Positions 35,386 through 46,587 are shown, counted from the first letter of the stretch. The stretch: 64,000 bases of DNA from Phaseolus vulgaris (GCF_000499845.2 NC_023754.2:10012584-10076583), one strand, 5' to 3'. Translations and numbers: made by a program. The notes: generated by a model not told the origin, from the letters alone.

Positions 35386-37180
35386 TCATATCATGGCAAA
35401 TTCAATAGTTTTCTTCCCATCATGAGCCTTGCTGAAGAAATACTTGAAATAGTCGGAGTATAAAATCTGTTTATATTTCGGTTTGTCACCATTTTCCAGC
35501 ACTTCTGACAAAGGACCAATAACAGCATCAGGTGCTGGGCTGACAAATATTGGAATGGAGATTCTGGTCCTCCTTTTATTTGCAACCACTCTATGCTCTA
35601 TGCTTTTGTATCTTTCATTGCTCATTATCTGTAGCACATCCCCAATATTGATTACCAATGCTCCTTCAACAGGAGGAACATAGATCCAACTGTCTCCTCC
35701 ATCACTGCCTCTAACATAGAGCCCTCCAATATCATCTTGTAGAAGAACAGTAATTAATGATATATCAGAATGAGGGGCTACCCCTGATACAACTTCAGGC
35801 TCAGGGCAAGCTGGGTAGTAATTGAAACCCAATGTCATTGCACCCATTAAAGTGTCTTCTCCTGCTTTATCTAACTCCCTCACATTCACTTTCTTAAGAA
35901 GCACCTTTAGCAATTTTCTAACTAAAACTTCACAATACTTCATATATTCCACTGCTTGATCCCTGCATGAAAGGCAGCAGTAAAGGGACCACATATTTAT
36001 GACAAAAAAACAAACACTTGTATCATAATAAAGGAGCAACAATTCAAATTGCACATGATTTCTCTTCTCTCTTGTGCTCATCAACACGTAGTTCATGATG
36101 GATTTATATTATGTGAGACACAATACTTCCAACTAACTAAACCATGTACTTAAGCATACCAATTTTATCCCACAACCTACAATCACACAATAGCTTTGAG
36201 ACTACCTTTCATGATTCAAGAAGAACTCAATTTTCTTTTATAACACATTCCTTTCTCTTGTCTACAACATTGCATAAAATAAAATTAAAAGTCAATTTTT
36301 CTTGTCATCCTGTATTCCTAGAAATAACATTTCATTCCAATATGTGAATTAAAATTAAATGTTATAAAGCTTACGATTACAGAAACTATAGTCTTTTCCT
36401 TCTAGATGATGCTAGTTACATGAGTTATGAAATCTCCACATTGCATCTAACAGACCATAGAATTTATAAAATCAAGAGATGCGCTAAGCAAATAATTAAC
36501 AAACCAAAAGACAAGGATTTTTAGTAACGTACTCATTAACAAATTATTTATTAATGTTTTGAAAACTGTAAAACCACAACTGAGTTCATAAAAGATCAAT
36601 ACTTTTTTGTAAACTTCAATCGATGATACAGAATGTGTTTCATAGTGTTTTGGTGGCATTTCTCAACCAACTCACAGTTGTTAAGAACTATCACTTACTT
36701 GCATATAGCAGGCCAATGAGCATGAATTTTTTCCTCTGAGGCATACACAAGTTGCAGATAATCTTTCCACTCCAAGACCAACTCAGCATGGGGGCAGAAA
36801 CTAGTGGCCAATCTGACAACTTCGGGGGGTGAGTTCTCTTTGATGCTCTTCTTTTCCTGAGCTGGCAACTCAAAGAATCTGTGCACAGAAGCCTTGAGAT
36901 CATCAATAACCTTAAAGGGTATCCCATGGTTGATAATTTGGAAGAAGCCCCACTCGACTGCAGCATCAAAAATGGAATTTTGGACATGTGGGTCTTCCTA
37001 GTTGGTGAAATCAATGATGGGAATTGATTCCCGAGGGACAATTTTGGTGTGATCTAATCTAGCTTGGAGAGGCTGAATGTATTGGGGAGGAACAGTTGGG
37101 AGGTTGAGATCAGCAAGACCCTTTACTCCATTGGCTTGGTTCACCAAGAAATGAATGAGATTGGAGGGAGTGGAAGACAT
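35386..37180 (-). pseudogene. Feruloyl-CoA 6'-hydroxylase-like 2OG-Fe(II) dioxygenase with nonsense codon
   Basis: Exons 36699-37180 and 35386-35962 with a GT/AG intron of 736 bp give a 353-codon frame, a normal length for this family. Members hydroxylate feruloyl-CoA or related phenylpropanoids on the way to scopoletin and coumarins. The N-terminal DIOX_N part includes PRESIPIIDFTN. The C-terminal 2OG-Fe fold has the iron ligands His225, Asp227 (PHSDIS) and His284 (SIEHRVVAN), plus the 2-oxoglutarate motif RIS at 294-296. It ends [15 protein letters not shown]. Codon 61 is TAG (36998-37000) where relatives have Trp (IDFTNWED), a one-base change; everything else reads through. So it is either a recent pseudogene, a null allele or a sequence error. 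The exact substrate class is inferred from similarity only. Confidence 0.88.
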
Positions 37181-37639
37181 GGGAAAGTTGACTATAGGAA
37201 GAGATAATGGTTGACAAGAAGACTTGAGAGTAAGAAGAAGCCTTTATTGATCATGTCCATTTTATTCATCATATCCCAAGTACACAGTTTCCTCTGTAAT
37301 CGTGCATGCATGTTAAAAAATAATTAATTATTATATTAATTAATTTAGATATTATTTTATAAATTAAAAATTATTGATGTTTAAATAGTTTATATTAATA
37401 ATAAAAATTTATAATATAATTAAATATAATATTTGTAATAATTAGTAATTAAAAAATATTTGTTTATTTAGAGATTACTTTTTATTTTTTTTTCTAGATG
37501 TAGTTAGAAATATTTTTTTAGTTACTTTTAATCTACTTTAAAGGCTATGTTTTTTTGTTTCTAATTATTATATTATTAGACACTTAAATTTTTAGTCATT
37601 GTTATTTAGATTTAGATACTTATTTTTTAAGTAACTTAC
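37181..37639. other. Upstream region of the dioxygenase gene
   Basis: A TTGAC W-box core lies close to the start, on the minus strand near 37190 and on the plus strand at about 37211. A weak CAATAAAGG TATA-like site occurs near 37236-37244. The region further out (about 37318-37450) is repeat copy C. Promoter elements are only suggestions. Confidence 0.35.
37318..37450. repeat. AT-rich dispersed repeat, copy C
   Basis: Shares AAAAATTATTGATGTTTAAA and AATAATAAAAATTTATAA-type blocks with copies at 14826 and 34697. It lies about 140 bp upstream of the dioxygenase start. Confidence 0.5.
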
Positions 37640-38084
37640 TGTAGTGGTCGGTACTGGTCGGTACCGGACGATCCGGGACTGACCGATCAAGGTGAGCACA
37701 ATAAATAATCATTGTTACTAATAGTTACCATTAGCACTAAATAATTAATGATTGTCATTAGTAGTCATGAAGTGTCATTAATAAGAATAATTGGCATTGA
37801 ATGAATCAAGGAGAATGTCCCCAATGGTAATAATAAGAGAGAGGAATGACACTCGTATAAAGGGGGGCTAGACAAAAGAGGAAGGTACGTTTTCATATCC
37901 CAATATAGCACACTTGAAACGAAACATTGACTTGAGCGTCGAAGTGCAATCGCAGGTACCCCCAGCCGACCGAGCGTTAACATTAAAAGAAGGAGATTGA
38001 AGGAAGGTTACCGACACATAGCCACTCACCAACAAGTATAAGTACTGTCTGGGCCCCTCACTAACCTCACAGGTACATTTGCCG
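37640..38084 (+). repeat. Gypsy LTR fragment
   Basis: Plus-oriented LTR-like block with TATA box (CGTATAAAGGGG, about 37854-37865) and the segment GACTTGAGCGTCGAAGTGCA at about 37930-37949. The latter is the reverse complement of the U5-like block in the LTRs at 16120 and 50352. It abuts a minus-strand RT fragment, so the arrangement is rearranged and no element boundary is clear. Confidence 0.55.
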
Positions 38085-38765
38085 CCCACCATGGGGCTGC
38101 GCATTTCGGTGATTTCCTTACACTTCTCTAGATTGACTTTTATACCTCGATGCGTGAGGATAAAGCCCAAAAACTTCCGTCCTTCTACTCCAAAAGCACA
38201 TTTATCGGGATTGACACGTATTTGATAGCGGCGTAGTGCTTGAAATACTTCCTGCAAATTCTGAATGTGTTGCTCGAACGAGTCAGACATGACGATGATG
38301 TCGTCCACTTAGACTTTGACACTTCTTTTGATCATGCCGTAGAAAACGTTATCCATCAGCCGTTGGTAGGTAGCTTCGACATTTTTGAGGCCGAAGGGCA
38401 TGACTATGTAATAAAAGTTGTCTGAGTCAGTCTTGAAATTTGTCTTTTCCTTGTCGCTCGGATGCATCTGGATTTAATTGTATCCTGAATAGGCATATAG
38501 AAAGCTTAAGATATTATAGCTAACGACCCCATCAACTAGTCAGTAAGGGGTATGAGTCTTTGGGGCACGCTTTGTTGAGATTGGTGTAGTCTATTCATAT
38601 TCACCACTTACCATTGGATTTTTGGACCATTACGACGTTGGCTAGCCACGTTGTATAGTGAACTTTTCGGATGAAAGTTGCTTTCAATAACTTTTCGGCC
38701 TCTTCCCGGACGATCTGGCGCCTTTCTTCCCCAGTTATCGTTTTTTCTAACACCTTAGGATAGAT
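38085..38765 (-). pseudogene. Tat-type gypsy reverse transcriptase fragment
   Basis: Minus-strand reading gives EERRQIVREEAEKLLKATFI, HYTTWLANVVMVQKSNGKW and DYTNLNKACPKDSYPL. After stops and a frame change come VDDIIVMSDSFEQHIQNLQE (RT active site, a stop in place of the preceding Tyr) and NPDKCAFGVEGRKFLGF, ending TEMRSP at about 38088. The spacing fits a Tat RT domain. No RNase H follows, as the LTR fragment starts there. Confidence 0.85.
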
Positions 38766-38934
38766 AAATCATTAGAATGACATACTTTTTCATATATTAG
38801 CAAAATTTTTGTAGAATGTTATAATTTGTTGTATGTATTTTTCATATTTAAATTATGATTTTAAATGTTTTGATTTTCTGGAATTGAATATTTTATGAAG
38901 GTTTGAGGTTTATTAAAACAATTTTTTTTTAAAA

Positions 38935-39231
38935 AAAAAACCTACATATAACGACGGTTCCACGTGGAACGGTCTTTAAAAGAGCCATACATACAACGAC
39001 GGTTCCCATGGGAACTGTCTTTAAAAGACTTTTAAATTTTTTTAAAAAAGTAAGTTAGTACCCACTTAAAGTCGATTAACACAACCGTCGTTATAACACT
39101 TGTTTATAAAAACGGTTATTGAACCATCATTAAAATCATCACTTTATAATGACGCCCGCAATAACGACGGTTTCAGAACCATTTTTATATGCTTTTTTTA
39201 ATCGTTGTTAATTTACCTTTTTGTACTAGTG
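38935..39231 (+). mobile_element. CACTA transposon right end (ACGACGGTT subterminal repeats)
   Basis: Subterminal motifs ATAACGACGGTTCC, CAACGACGGTTCC, ACAACCGTCGTTATAAC and AATAACGACGGTTTC in both orientations. The terminus TTTTTGTACTAGTG ends at 39231. Same family as the end at 31637. Confidence 0.7.
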
Positions 39232-39317
39232 TACAATATAGGAAGGATAATTTGTTAATGCACAACCTTGATATTAGGCACATAAGAAAACTTTTTTGAT
39301 AATGTCTTCAACAGTTT

Positions 39318-39680
39318 AATGGACGTTAAGAACAAAATGAAGGATTATTAAAAGGCGAGAATGAATGTTGCTGAATTGTGTGTCCTTGGAGACCTGGAGT
39401 TGGTTCAATTACTAAATGGAAAGGTAGCAAAGCCAAATGCCAACTACACATTCTCAATGAAAGATGCTAGGCCAATGGTTATGTATCTAACATTGCAAGG
39501 TGTGCAAACGAAGACAAGGGAAGTATGCATGGCATGAAAAGTCATGTCTGTCACGTTTTCATGGAGTGTTTACTCCCAATATGTTTTCGGTCATTACTAG
39601 AATTTTTATGGAGTGTCCTTGCTAACTTAAGTCGATTCTTTAAAGACTTATGTTCTAATACATTGAGGATGAATGATTAA
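39318..39680 (+). pseudogene. CACTA (En/Spm) transposase TNP2/DUF4218 fragment
   Basis: Plus-strand pieces read MDVKNKMKDY, then KARMNVAELCVLGDLELVQL and NGKVAKPNANYTFSMKD. After a frame change come GMKSHVCHVFMECLLPICFR and SRFFKDLCSNTLRM. These match the region around the start of DUF4218 in CACTA TNP2 transposases (usual GMKSHDCHVFM). Stops and a frameshift make it dead. It lies upstream of the subterminal repeats at 40090-40570, the expected order for a CACTA right half. Confidence 0.75.
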
Positions 39681-40089
39681 TTCACATTTTTACTATATAC
39701 TAAATATTTTAGTTATTTATATTTAGTTATTCACATTGTTTGTATTTTTTTTACAGGGTTTTACAGATCACATCACTGCTATTTCTACTTCATGGGATGC
39801 GTTTTATATTTTCATTTGCACTCTTTTTATGTAATTGTATTATCGAACATTTAAAATTTTAGTACTTTTAATTAATTTTTAAAGTAGAATTTTATTTTAA
39901 GGTTTATTTTAATTCTAAATTCTATGTTACGTATTAATATTCAGTTTGAATGATTTGGATGGATGAAATTATCTAATTGACTTTGTTTAACTATTTGGAT
40001 GATTTTACTATTGTGAATGTGGTGTGAATGATGGGGATTTATTATTTTGAATTGTTATTCTGTAGCTGTTACAGGCAAAAATGGTCAGA
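39681..40089. other. AT-rich spacer inside the CACTA relic
   Basis: No motif recognised; presumed 3' part of the decayed CACTA element. Confidence 0.35.
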
Positions 40090-40570
40090 ACAAAAAACAA
40101 AATGTTTCTTTTTAAACCATTAAAGCGTCGGCAAAGCCCACGCAAACAATTTTTAATTTTTTTCTCACTATAATTTATGCGTCGGTCAAGCCCATGCACG
40201 TTTTTTTAAATTTTTTTTCATAAGTTATGTGTCAGCTGGGCTGACGCAAAAATTGATGTCAAATTTTTTTATCTTCTTTGTCGGCCAAACTAAAGCATAT
40301 GCGTTTTTTATACATTTGCGTTGATTTGGCCCACGCATAAGTCGACGATATTACGTTGCTTTTACGTCGGCCTAGTCGACGACATTTGCGTCCCTTTTTG
40401 GTCAACTTGGCCCACGAATATGCGTCACTCGTGCTAGCCGATGAAAATATAACTTCCCTTCTACGACTTTTTCGTCTGATGGTTGGCCGACGCAAATCCG
40501 ACGTTTATTCCTTGGTTTGGTTCATTCTGTCCATTTTTGGCCAACAAAATATATTGTTTTTCTTGTATTG
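40090..40570 (+). mobile_element. CACTA right end with TGCGTCGGC subterminal repeats
   Basis: About ten degenerate copies of TGCGTCGGCCAAGCC/GGCCGACGCA-like motifs in both orientations between 40100 and 40500. The terminus is TTTTTCTTGTATTG at 40570, one base from the canonical TTTTTCTTGTAGTG. This probably belongs with the transposase fragment at 39318-39680. Confidence 0.6.
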
Positions 40571-41353
40571 TTTAGGAAACATTCTTAATAATTTGTATTA
40601 GAATAGTCAATATGAATGATTTTTATATGTGCATTAATGTCAATCATGATGGAATGTTATATGTTTTTATTGATTGAAAATACAATTGAGTGGGAAGGAT
40701 GAACCCAAATCTTAATTTTCCAAATTGACTCACCCAAATCATTTACTTTGATTTTATTTAATTTCTTAGAAATTCATGATACAAACAACCTTTCAAACAA
40801 ACTTTTATATATTGTCTTATATTTAGTGAATATTATACTTAAGATTTTAGAATTGTTCCTTGTGAGTTCGATATTTGTCCTTAGGGACAATTTATTACTT
40901 TTAACTCGATGCACTTGCCATAAAATTGTCATCACACTCTAACCTATGACTAATATGTTCACAAACAACACAAGTTGGAAACCATACCGTTGAGATTTAT
41001 TCACTATTAGATTGTATTATTCTTACAGTTATAGAGCATAAGAAAGAAATTTAAGCAAGTGTTGTTGAAGAATTCAAATGTGAGAAACAATTTGTTGTGC
41101 ATGAGTCTGAATAATAATTAAAGAATCCAAAGCATAAGATCCATTCCCCTACTCCTTTCGGTTATTCGGAACCACCGCACTGCAGTTCCTCTGATCAAAA
41201 ATAGATAGGTGAGGGAACCCTGAGACAGCCAAGAAATTGTGATCCCCAACATAGATTTGGATTCCTATCATAATAGAAAATCTCCACCAAATAACATATA
41301 TACCTTGCGCAACATTAAGTCATACATTTTTGGGTCCTTAACGAACATAGATA
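40571..41353. other. AT-rich DNA, nothing recognised
   Basis: Short ORFs only, no family assigned. Ends at the GACAT duplication of the next Sirevirus. Confidence 0.45.
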
Positions 41354-41358
41354 GACAT

Positions 41359-42462
41359 TGTTAGAATGTATGGCTTTAAATGAGAGGGGGGGGGGTGTGA
41401 ATTGTTTAAAGAGGTTTTCAAAAACTTTTTAAGCTAGAATGAAATTCTTTGCAAGAAACCAGATTAGAAATTCAGTTAGCCAAGAACACAACACAATTCA
41501 ACATAGCACCAGAAAAACAATCGGTTATTTCGAAGAAACAATCGGTTGTTTATACAGTTAAAAAATCACAACAACTGAAATTAAAGAGTTTAAGGAAGAG
41601 AGAGATGCACAAACAGTTTATACTGGTTCACTCTTAAACCAAGAGCTACATCCAGTTTCCCAGAAACCACTGGGGAATCCACTAAGTAATCAAAACCAGA
41701 TTACATACACACACCTCCAAAGAAGTGACCTTGATCCCCTCAAGAAACACACTTCCTTTGGCTTAGCACACACACCAAAAATGTTGATCTTGACAACCTC
41801 AAGAGCACACAACCCTTCTTGGCTTTACAACACCAAAATGTACAAACTATTCAGAACGAATTACACTTGTTACAGAATGAACTGAAATCAATACAGATGT
41901 AATCCTATTCCACTCTCTTGATAAACCAAAGCTCAAAGGTGAAAACTCAAATATTTGAAAAGAAATCTGTGCAAAACTCAAATTTGTTTTTCTATCTTCT
42001 TGTTTGTTATAAAACTTAAACAAACTATTTATAGCATTCAAAGAATGGTCAAAGCATTTAAAGCAGGAGCGTATTCAGTTATAAAATCATTTAAAGCTCA
42101 CTTAACTAACAAAACAGTTTCTGTTAGGATTTTCAAACAAACAATCGATTGAAAGTGCGAATCAATTGGTTGTTTTGGTTTGACAACAAGTCAACCAACC
42201 AAAACATTTTTCAACCTTTTCAAAAACACCTAAGTGTAAAACAATCGGTTGTTTTGACAAAACAACAGGTTGTTTTTCACTTAGTTTGAAAAGCACTTTA
42301 AACTTAAAAGATTTGAAAACACTTAAGCTTTAGATTCAACAAAGAGTGGATTACAAAGATAAACAACCCAGATCCTACTCTAAAACATAGCAGCAACTTC
42401 AGCCTTCCATCAAACGGTAGTATTTGGATTCTTCAAAGCTTTTGATCACACTAGATTCACCA
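41359..42462 (-). repeat. 3' LTR of the pol-less Sirevirus
   Basis: 1104 bp. TATA box CTATAAATAG (minus strand) at about 42027-42037. An 11-12 base G run lies near the outer end (about 41387-41397). Carries AACAATCGGTTGTT boxes at about 41517, 41538 and 42240. Confidence 0.85.
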
Positions 42463-42873
42463 ATCTCCCCCTATTTGATGAAGACAAATCCCTGGTTTCT
42501 TGTGTTGGACTTGTTTGAATCTGAAGCAGTTCCTGCAAAACAAAGTTTAAGCAATATACAACATCTACGGCAGCAGGTTAGAATAACACATATAGCTTGT
42601 GTTTTGTTTAACCAAAACAGCAGGAAAACCAGCACACCATAAAGCATCAGCAGCAGCAAACAACAGAAACATTAATCACATAAACAGATAGAGTTTGCAG
42701 AATTAAAGACAACACAGCATAAAATCTCCCCCTATTTGTCTTCACAAATAGACTATAAGAAGAGATAAAACAGAAATTGTTCCAGATAAAAGAAAATTTA
42801 AAAGAAATAGCACTTAAACTGGTACAGAGCAAAAACAATCGGTTGTTTCGAGCATTCAACCAGTTGTTTTTAT
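42463..42873. other. Purine tract and 3' untranslated part of the pol-less Sirevirus
   Basis: Contains two CATCAAATAGGGGGAGAT-like tracts on the minus strand: the functional one next to the LTR (about 42463-42486) and a similar GACAAATAGGGGGAGAT at about 42724-42740. Another AACAATCGGTTGTT box lies near 42835. Confidence 0.6.
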
Positions 42874-44073
42874 TCAGTCATCCTTGGCATATTGCAGCTC
42901 AAATATCTGGTTCTGAACAACTTCAATCTGTTTATCCAGGGTCAGAAAGCGAGTGTCCATGCTCGGGAATCTGTTGTCAATGCTTTGGAAATTGGTCACA
43001 CAAAGATCATGGAGATTTCTTTGATTTTCAGCAAAGCCATTAAGCCTATCCACCATGTATCTTTCAAAAGAAGATATAGAAGGAATCTCATTCGCTTGAT
43101 GTCCTGCACTTGTTCCAGCATCAAAGTTAGTTGCAGGTTGTTCTTCATTGTGGATATCCATTTCAACAGCTTGATCTTCTTCATTAAAATCAACAACTGC
43201 AGCACTTGATGAACCACCATGATCACCATCTTTGCTCACCCATCTTCCATTTATCTTGGTGAATCCCATCTTGCTTAGTGAACCATTGTTCATTTCTTGT
43301 GTTGATTTAACCAACTCAGAGGTCTCATCTTCAAGATTCACTTCAAAATAGAGCAAGAATTTAGAGATTAAAACAACATAGGGATAGTGGTAGTCACTTA
43401 ACCTCATGGATTTTTGCATATGTTCTTTGATGATATGGATCCAATTTATCTTGATCTTCTTCATGATGCAGTAGATATAAACAAGATCTTCTTCTGTTAA
43501 AACAGAATGGTTGCTCCCCCTTAGAGTTAGGATCCAAGTGACAATGAGAGCTAACACCCTTTCATCTAACTTTAACCCTCCAACAGAACAAGTTCTCACT
43601 TGTGCTTGTTGATTCTTCAAGCAACTTTTGTAGTATTGGACTTTGTTGAAATCTTCCACAACTTCAAGATTACCTTTATTGATTCTAAGACCAACATATT
43701 TCAATCCAGTTACAGCAGCCCATACATTATGGGTAATCTTCATGTCTATACCTTTAACATGTGAAACAAGGTTGTTTCCTTCAAACTTTAGGTTTGTGTA
43801 GAATACCCAAATCAAATCTGGATATATGTTTCCCTTCATCTCCAAGAATCTTCTCAGCAACTGATCCCTGAGAAGCTTTCTAACATTGTCCAGCTTTTGG
43901 CTTTTCAACCAATCAAAAGAGACAACTTTTGGATTGTTGATCACTTTTGTGCTTGTCTCAAAGCGATACCTCTCAATAAGCTCATTATCCCCTGAAAACC
44001 AGCCCTCAAGCCTCCCTCCAGACCTTACAGCCCTTGTTTTGATCCTCTTTGATGTAGGTGGAGTGGACTCCAT
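42874..44073 (-). CDS. Intact 399-codon ORF, putative plant transposon protein domain
   Basis: Starts MESTPPTSKRIKTRAVRSGG at ATG 44073; an upstream in-frame ATG at 44193 would add 40 residues but lacks the family start. Basic N-terminus, then a conserved globular region (YPDLIWVFYTNLKFEGNNLV, KITHNVWAAVTGLKYVGLRI, GLKLDERVLALIVTWILTLR, YPYVVLISKFLLYFEVNLED). This matches the plant-specific 'putative plant transposon protein' family, to my recollection Pfam Transposase_32. An acidic tail and a C-terminal short coiled coil (TRFLTLDKQIEVVQNQIFEL) follow. It occupies the slot where some Sireviruses carry an env-like ORF; no signal peptide or membrane segment is evident. It is the only undamaged frame in the element. 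Function unknown. Confidence 0.72.
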   Translation of the reverse strand: MESTPPTSKRIKTRAVRSGGRLEGWFSGDNELIERYRFETSTKVINNPKVVSFDWLKSQKLDNVRKLLRDQLLRRFLEMKGNIYPDLIWVFYTNLKFEGNNLVSHVKGIDMKITHNVWAAVTGLKYVGLRINKGNLEVVEDFNKVQYYKSCLKNQQAQVRTCSVGGLKLDERVLALIVTWILTLRGSNHSVLTEEDLVYIYCIMKKIKINWIHIIKEHMQKSMRLSDYHYPYVVLISKFLLYFEVNLEDETSELVKSTQEMNNGSLSKMGFTKINGRWVSKDGDHGGSSSAAVVDFNEEDQAVEMDIHNEEQPATNFDAGTSAGHQANEIPSISSFERYMVDRLNGFAENQRNLHDLCVTNFQSIDNRFPSMDTRFLTLDKQIEVVQNQIFELQYAKDD

Positions 44074-44193
44074 GATAGCAGAAAAAATAGGCAAAGGCTC
44101 ACACACAAAGAGAGAAAGAGATGTTGCAAGAGATGGCTCAATTGGTTGTTTTTGTAAATGATTACTGTAGTACCAGATTTTATAACAGAACAT

Positions 44194-44853
44194 AACCCTA
44201 CAGTGATCAATTGGTATTAGTGGGTTTCATTCTTCAAGAAGAAAAGACTGGACCAAGACCTGCACAAAAAATGTCAAAAAAGAGCAGAAAATCACATGGT
44301 CATCACATGTGATCTTTGACTAGACATAAAGGCTCTTGAATTTCAAGATATGAAATATATTCCTTTATCACATGTTGTAACTTCCTCCAAAACACAATCA
44401 GGCTTTCAAGACTGCTTTATTGACTCAAGATCCTTTCATTATTGAGATCTGCAATAGACAAAAAGAATATAGGCATTAATTCAATTCTTTCACAGTGCTA
44501 TCAGAGAATAAACAATCGGTTGTTTTTCTACAACAATAAAACAGAATTTGAAATTTTGAGAATAAGTAGAGAAAGGTTTAAGATAGATGTAATTGATCAT
44601 TTAACAAGAAGAAAATAAGCATGAATCAGCAATTAAAAGAATTAAAGACAGAGATAAGGAAGGTCTTATCCTTTTATGAAGTCCCTTCAATGAGTCATTT
44701 GTTTGTGATCAAGGAGTTTTTTTTTTACTTTTGAAAAGGCTTGGATTGGTACACACTCTTACCTCAGTATTAGTCACAATCCTTTTCTTCCAAGAACCTG
44801 ATCAGATGACTCAGAGTTTCATGTACTTCTAGTTTCCCTGCATTAAAATGAAT
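44194..44853. other. Spacer between gag and the accessory ORF
   Basis: No pol motif in any frame. Contains one AACAATCGGTTGTT box at about 44512. A pol gene would normally lie here. Confidence 0.6.
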
Positions 44854-46587
44854 TCAAGCAGCAAGATTTGGTCCCCTTACAAATGTGGGTCCATTTGATT
44901 TATTTTTGTTGTTTGAAACCTCACAACCTTTGGGAATCCTTTTCATAAAGCCTCCGGGAACATAATATTTCCTTATTTTGCAGAATCTGACAGAATGACC
45001 TCTTTTCATGCAATAAAAGCATGTAACAACCGGTCGTTTCGACTTAACAATCGGTTGTTTTACTGGCAGTTTTGAAAATTTCTTTGAAAAATTATCTTGC
45101 TTGTTCTGTGGATTAAAACCTAATCCAACTCTTCCAAAAACACAATTTTGAGATGCCAAGACATTCTCAAAGTTGAATTTTCCCTTTGAAAGCTTATCCA
45201 CAATTCTAACAAGATAATGAACTTTCTTTTCAAGATTTTCACAATTTTCACAAACAAGAGAGTCACACACATGAGAAGAGTTTTTGCAATGTTTTTCAAG
45301 CTTTTCAAAATCAATTTTTGATTTTTCCAGCTCTTCTTCAAGTGTCTTAACCCTCTTTTCAAGCCAGTTGTTAAGCCCTTTCAATCAGTTATTTGAGAGA
45401 ACCAATCCGTTAGCTTCTTCATGAGTTTCTTGAAAGCTTGAAACAATTTACTACAATCTTCAGCCATTAGGGAAGCACATGAACTTACATTGCTTGTGCT
45501 ACATGACTCATCATCTCCTTCTGCAATCAAGCATATGTTTGCTTTTTTCATCTTCACTTGATGAGGAGCTTGATGAGGAGACTTCATTTTCATCCCAAGC
45601 AATATATGCTCTTCTTGATTTCCCCTTTTTCTCCTTGTGGCTTAATTTCTTTTCATTGATTTCTTTGTTTGGGGAATCAACTTTTATGTGCCCTTGTTCA
45701 CCACAACCAAAGCAAGTATAATTGTTAGAATTGAAATCACTAGTTTCCTTGTTGCCATACCTTTCTTTGTTGGCTTCTTTGTTGCAATTTCTTTTCAAGA
45801 ATCTACTAAACTTCTTGGACAGCAAACTAAGATTTTCTTCTTCACTTTCATCACTTGACTCTTGCATGCTTTTGTGCTTAGCAACTTTCAAGGCAATGCT
45901 TCTCACATGCTTGTCTTAACTTTCTTGAACATTGAGTCTATTCATTTCTAACTCATGTTCTCTAAGCTTACAAAGCAATGAAGCCGTTGTCAAGGATGCC
46001 AAATCTTTTGATTCATAAATTGTTGTCACCTTAGGTTGCCATGATCTATCAAGACACTTGAGGATCTTGATGTTTAGTTCTTCTTTATCAAAGGTTTTCG
46101 CAAGGCTCATAAGGTGGTTGATGATGTGGGTGAACCTCTTTTGTACTTCAGCGATTGACTCACCCTTAAGCATTCTAAACATTTCATATTCCTGAATTAG
46201 AGTATGCTTTCTAGCTCTCTTCACATCATTGGTTCCTTCATGAGTCACCTCCAAAGTGTCCCACATCTCCTTGGCCGATGAGCATTGAGAAATCCTGAAA
46301 AATTCATCCGAATTCAAGGCAGATGTTATGATGTTCTTAGCAATACAATCAAATTTGGCCTTCTTGTTTTCAGAATCAGTCCATTGAGACCAAGGTTTTT
46401 CAATGAAAGATCCATCTTTTTCAAATTTTGGAATAAAAGGGCCATTTTCAATTGCATCCCAAATTCCCTTGTCAAGAGATTCAACAAAGATTTTCGTTCT
46501 AACTTTCCAGAATTGATAATTCAAACCACAAAATAGAGGTGGTTTGTTGATTGAAGCACCATCTCCAAAAGGTAGTTTTTCAGCCAT
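44854..46587 (-). pseudogene. Sirevirus gag (stop and frameshifts)
   Basis: ATG 46587 (MAEKLPFGDGASINKPPLF), then the UBN2-type gag core (EMWDTLEVTHEGTNDVKRAR, FTHIINHLMSLAKTFDKEEL). TAA interrupts after VQES near 45918. Reading continues to the first knuckle CFGCGEQGHIKVDS, whose last Cys is Ser, and a Ser-rich acidic stretch, then a frameshift near 45530. The end contains a coiled-coil (EKRVKTLEEELEKSKIDFEK) and a second knuckle CFYCMKRGHSVRFC that is intact. It resembles the gag at 59428-61084 throughout. Confidence 0.88.

Noticed and set aside
41385..41400. G run as a G-quadruplex
   Set aside because: A single run of 11-12 G, not four spaced runs; it is part of the Sirevirus LTR end and occurs again at about 46677.
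42874..44073. Interpretation as an ordinary host gene
   Set aside because: It lies between a Sirevirus gag and purine tract within paired LTRs, has no intron, and matches a transposon-associated family.
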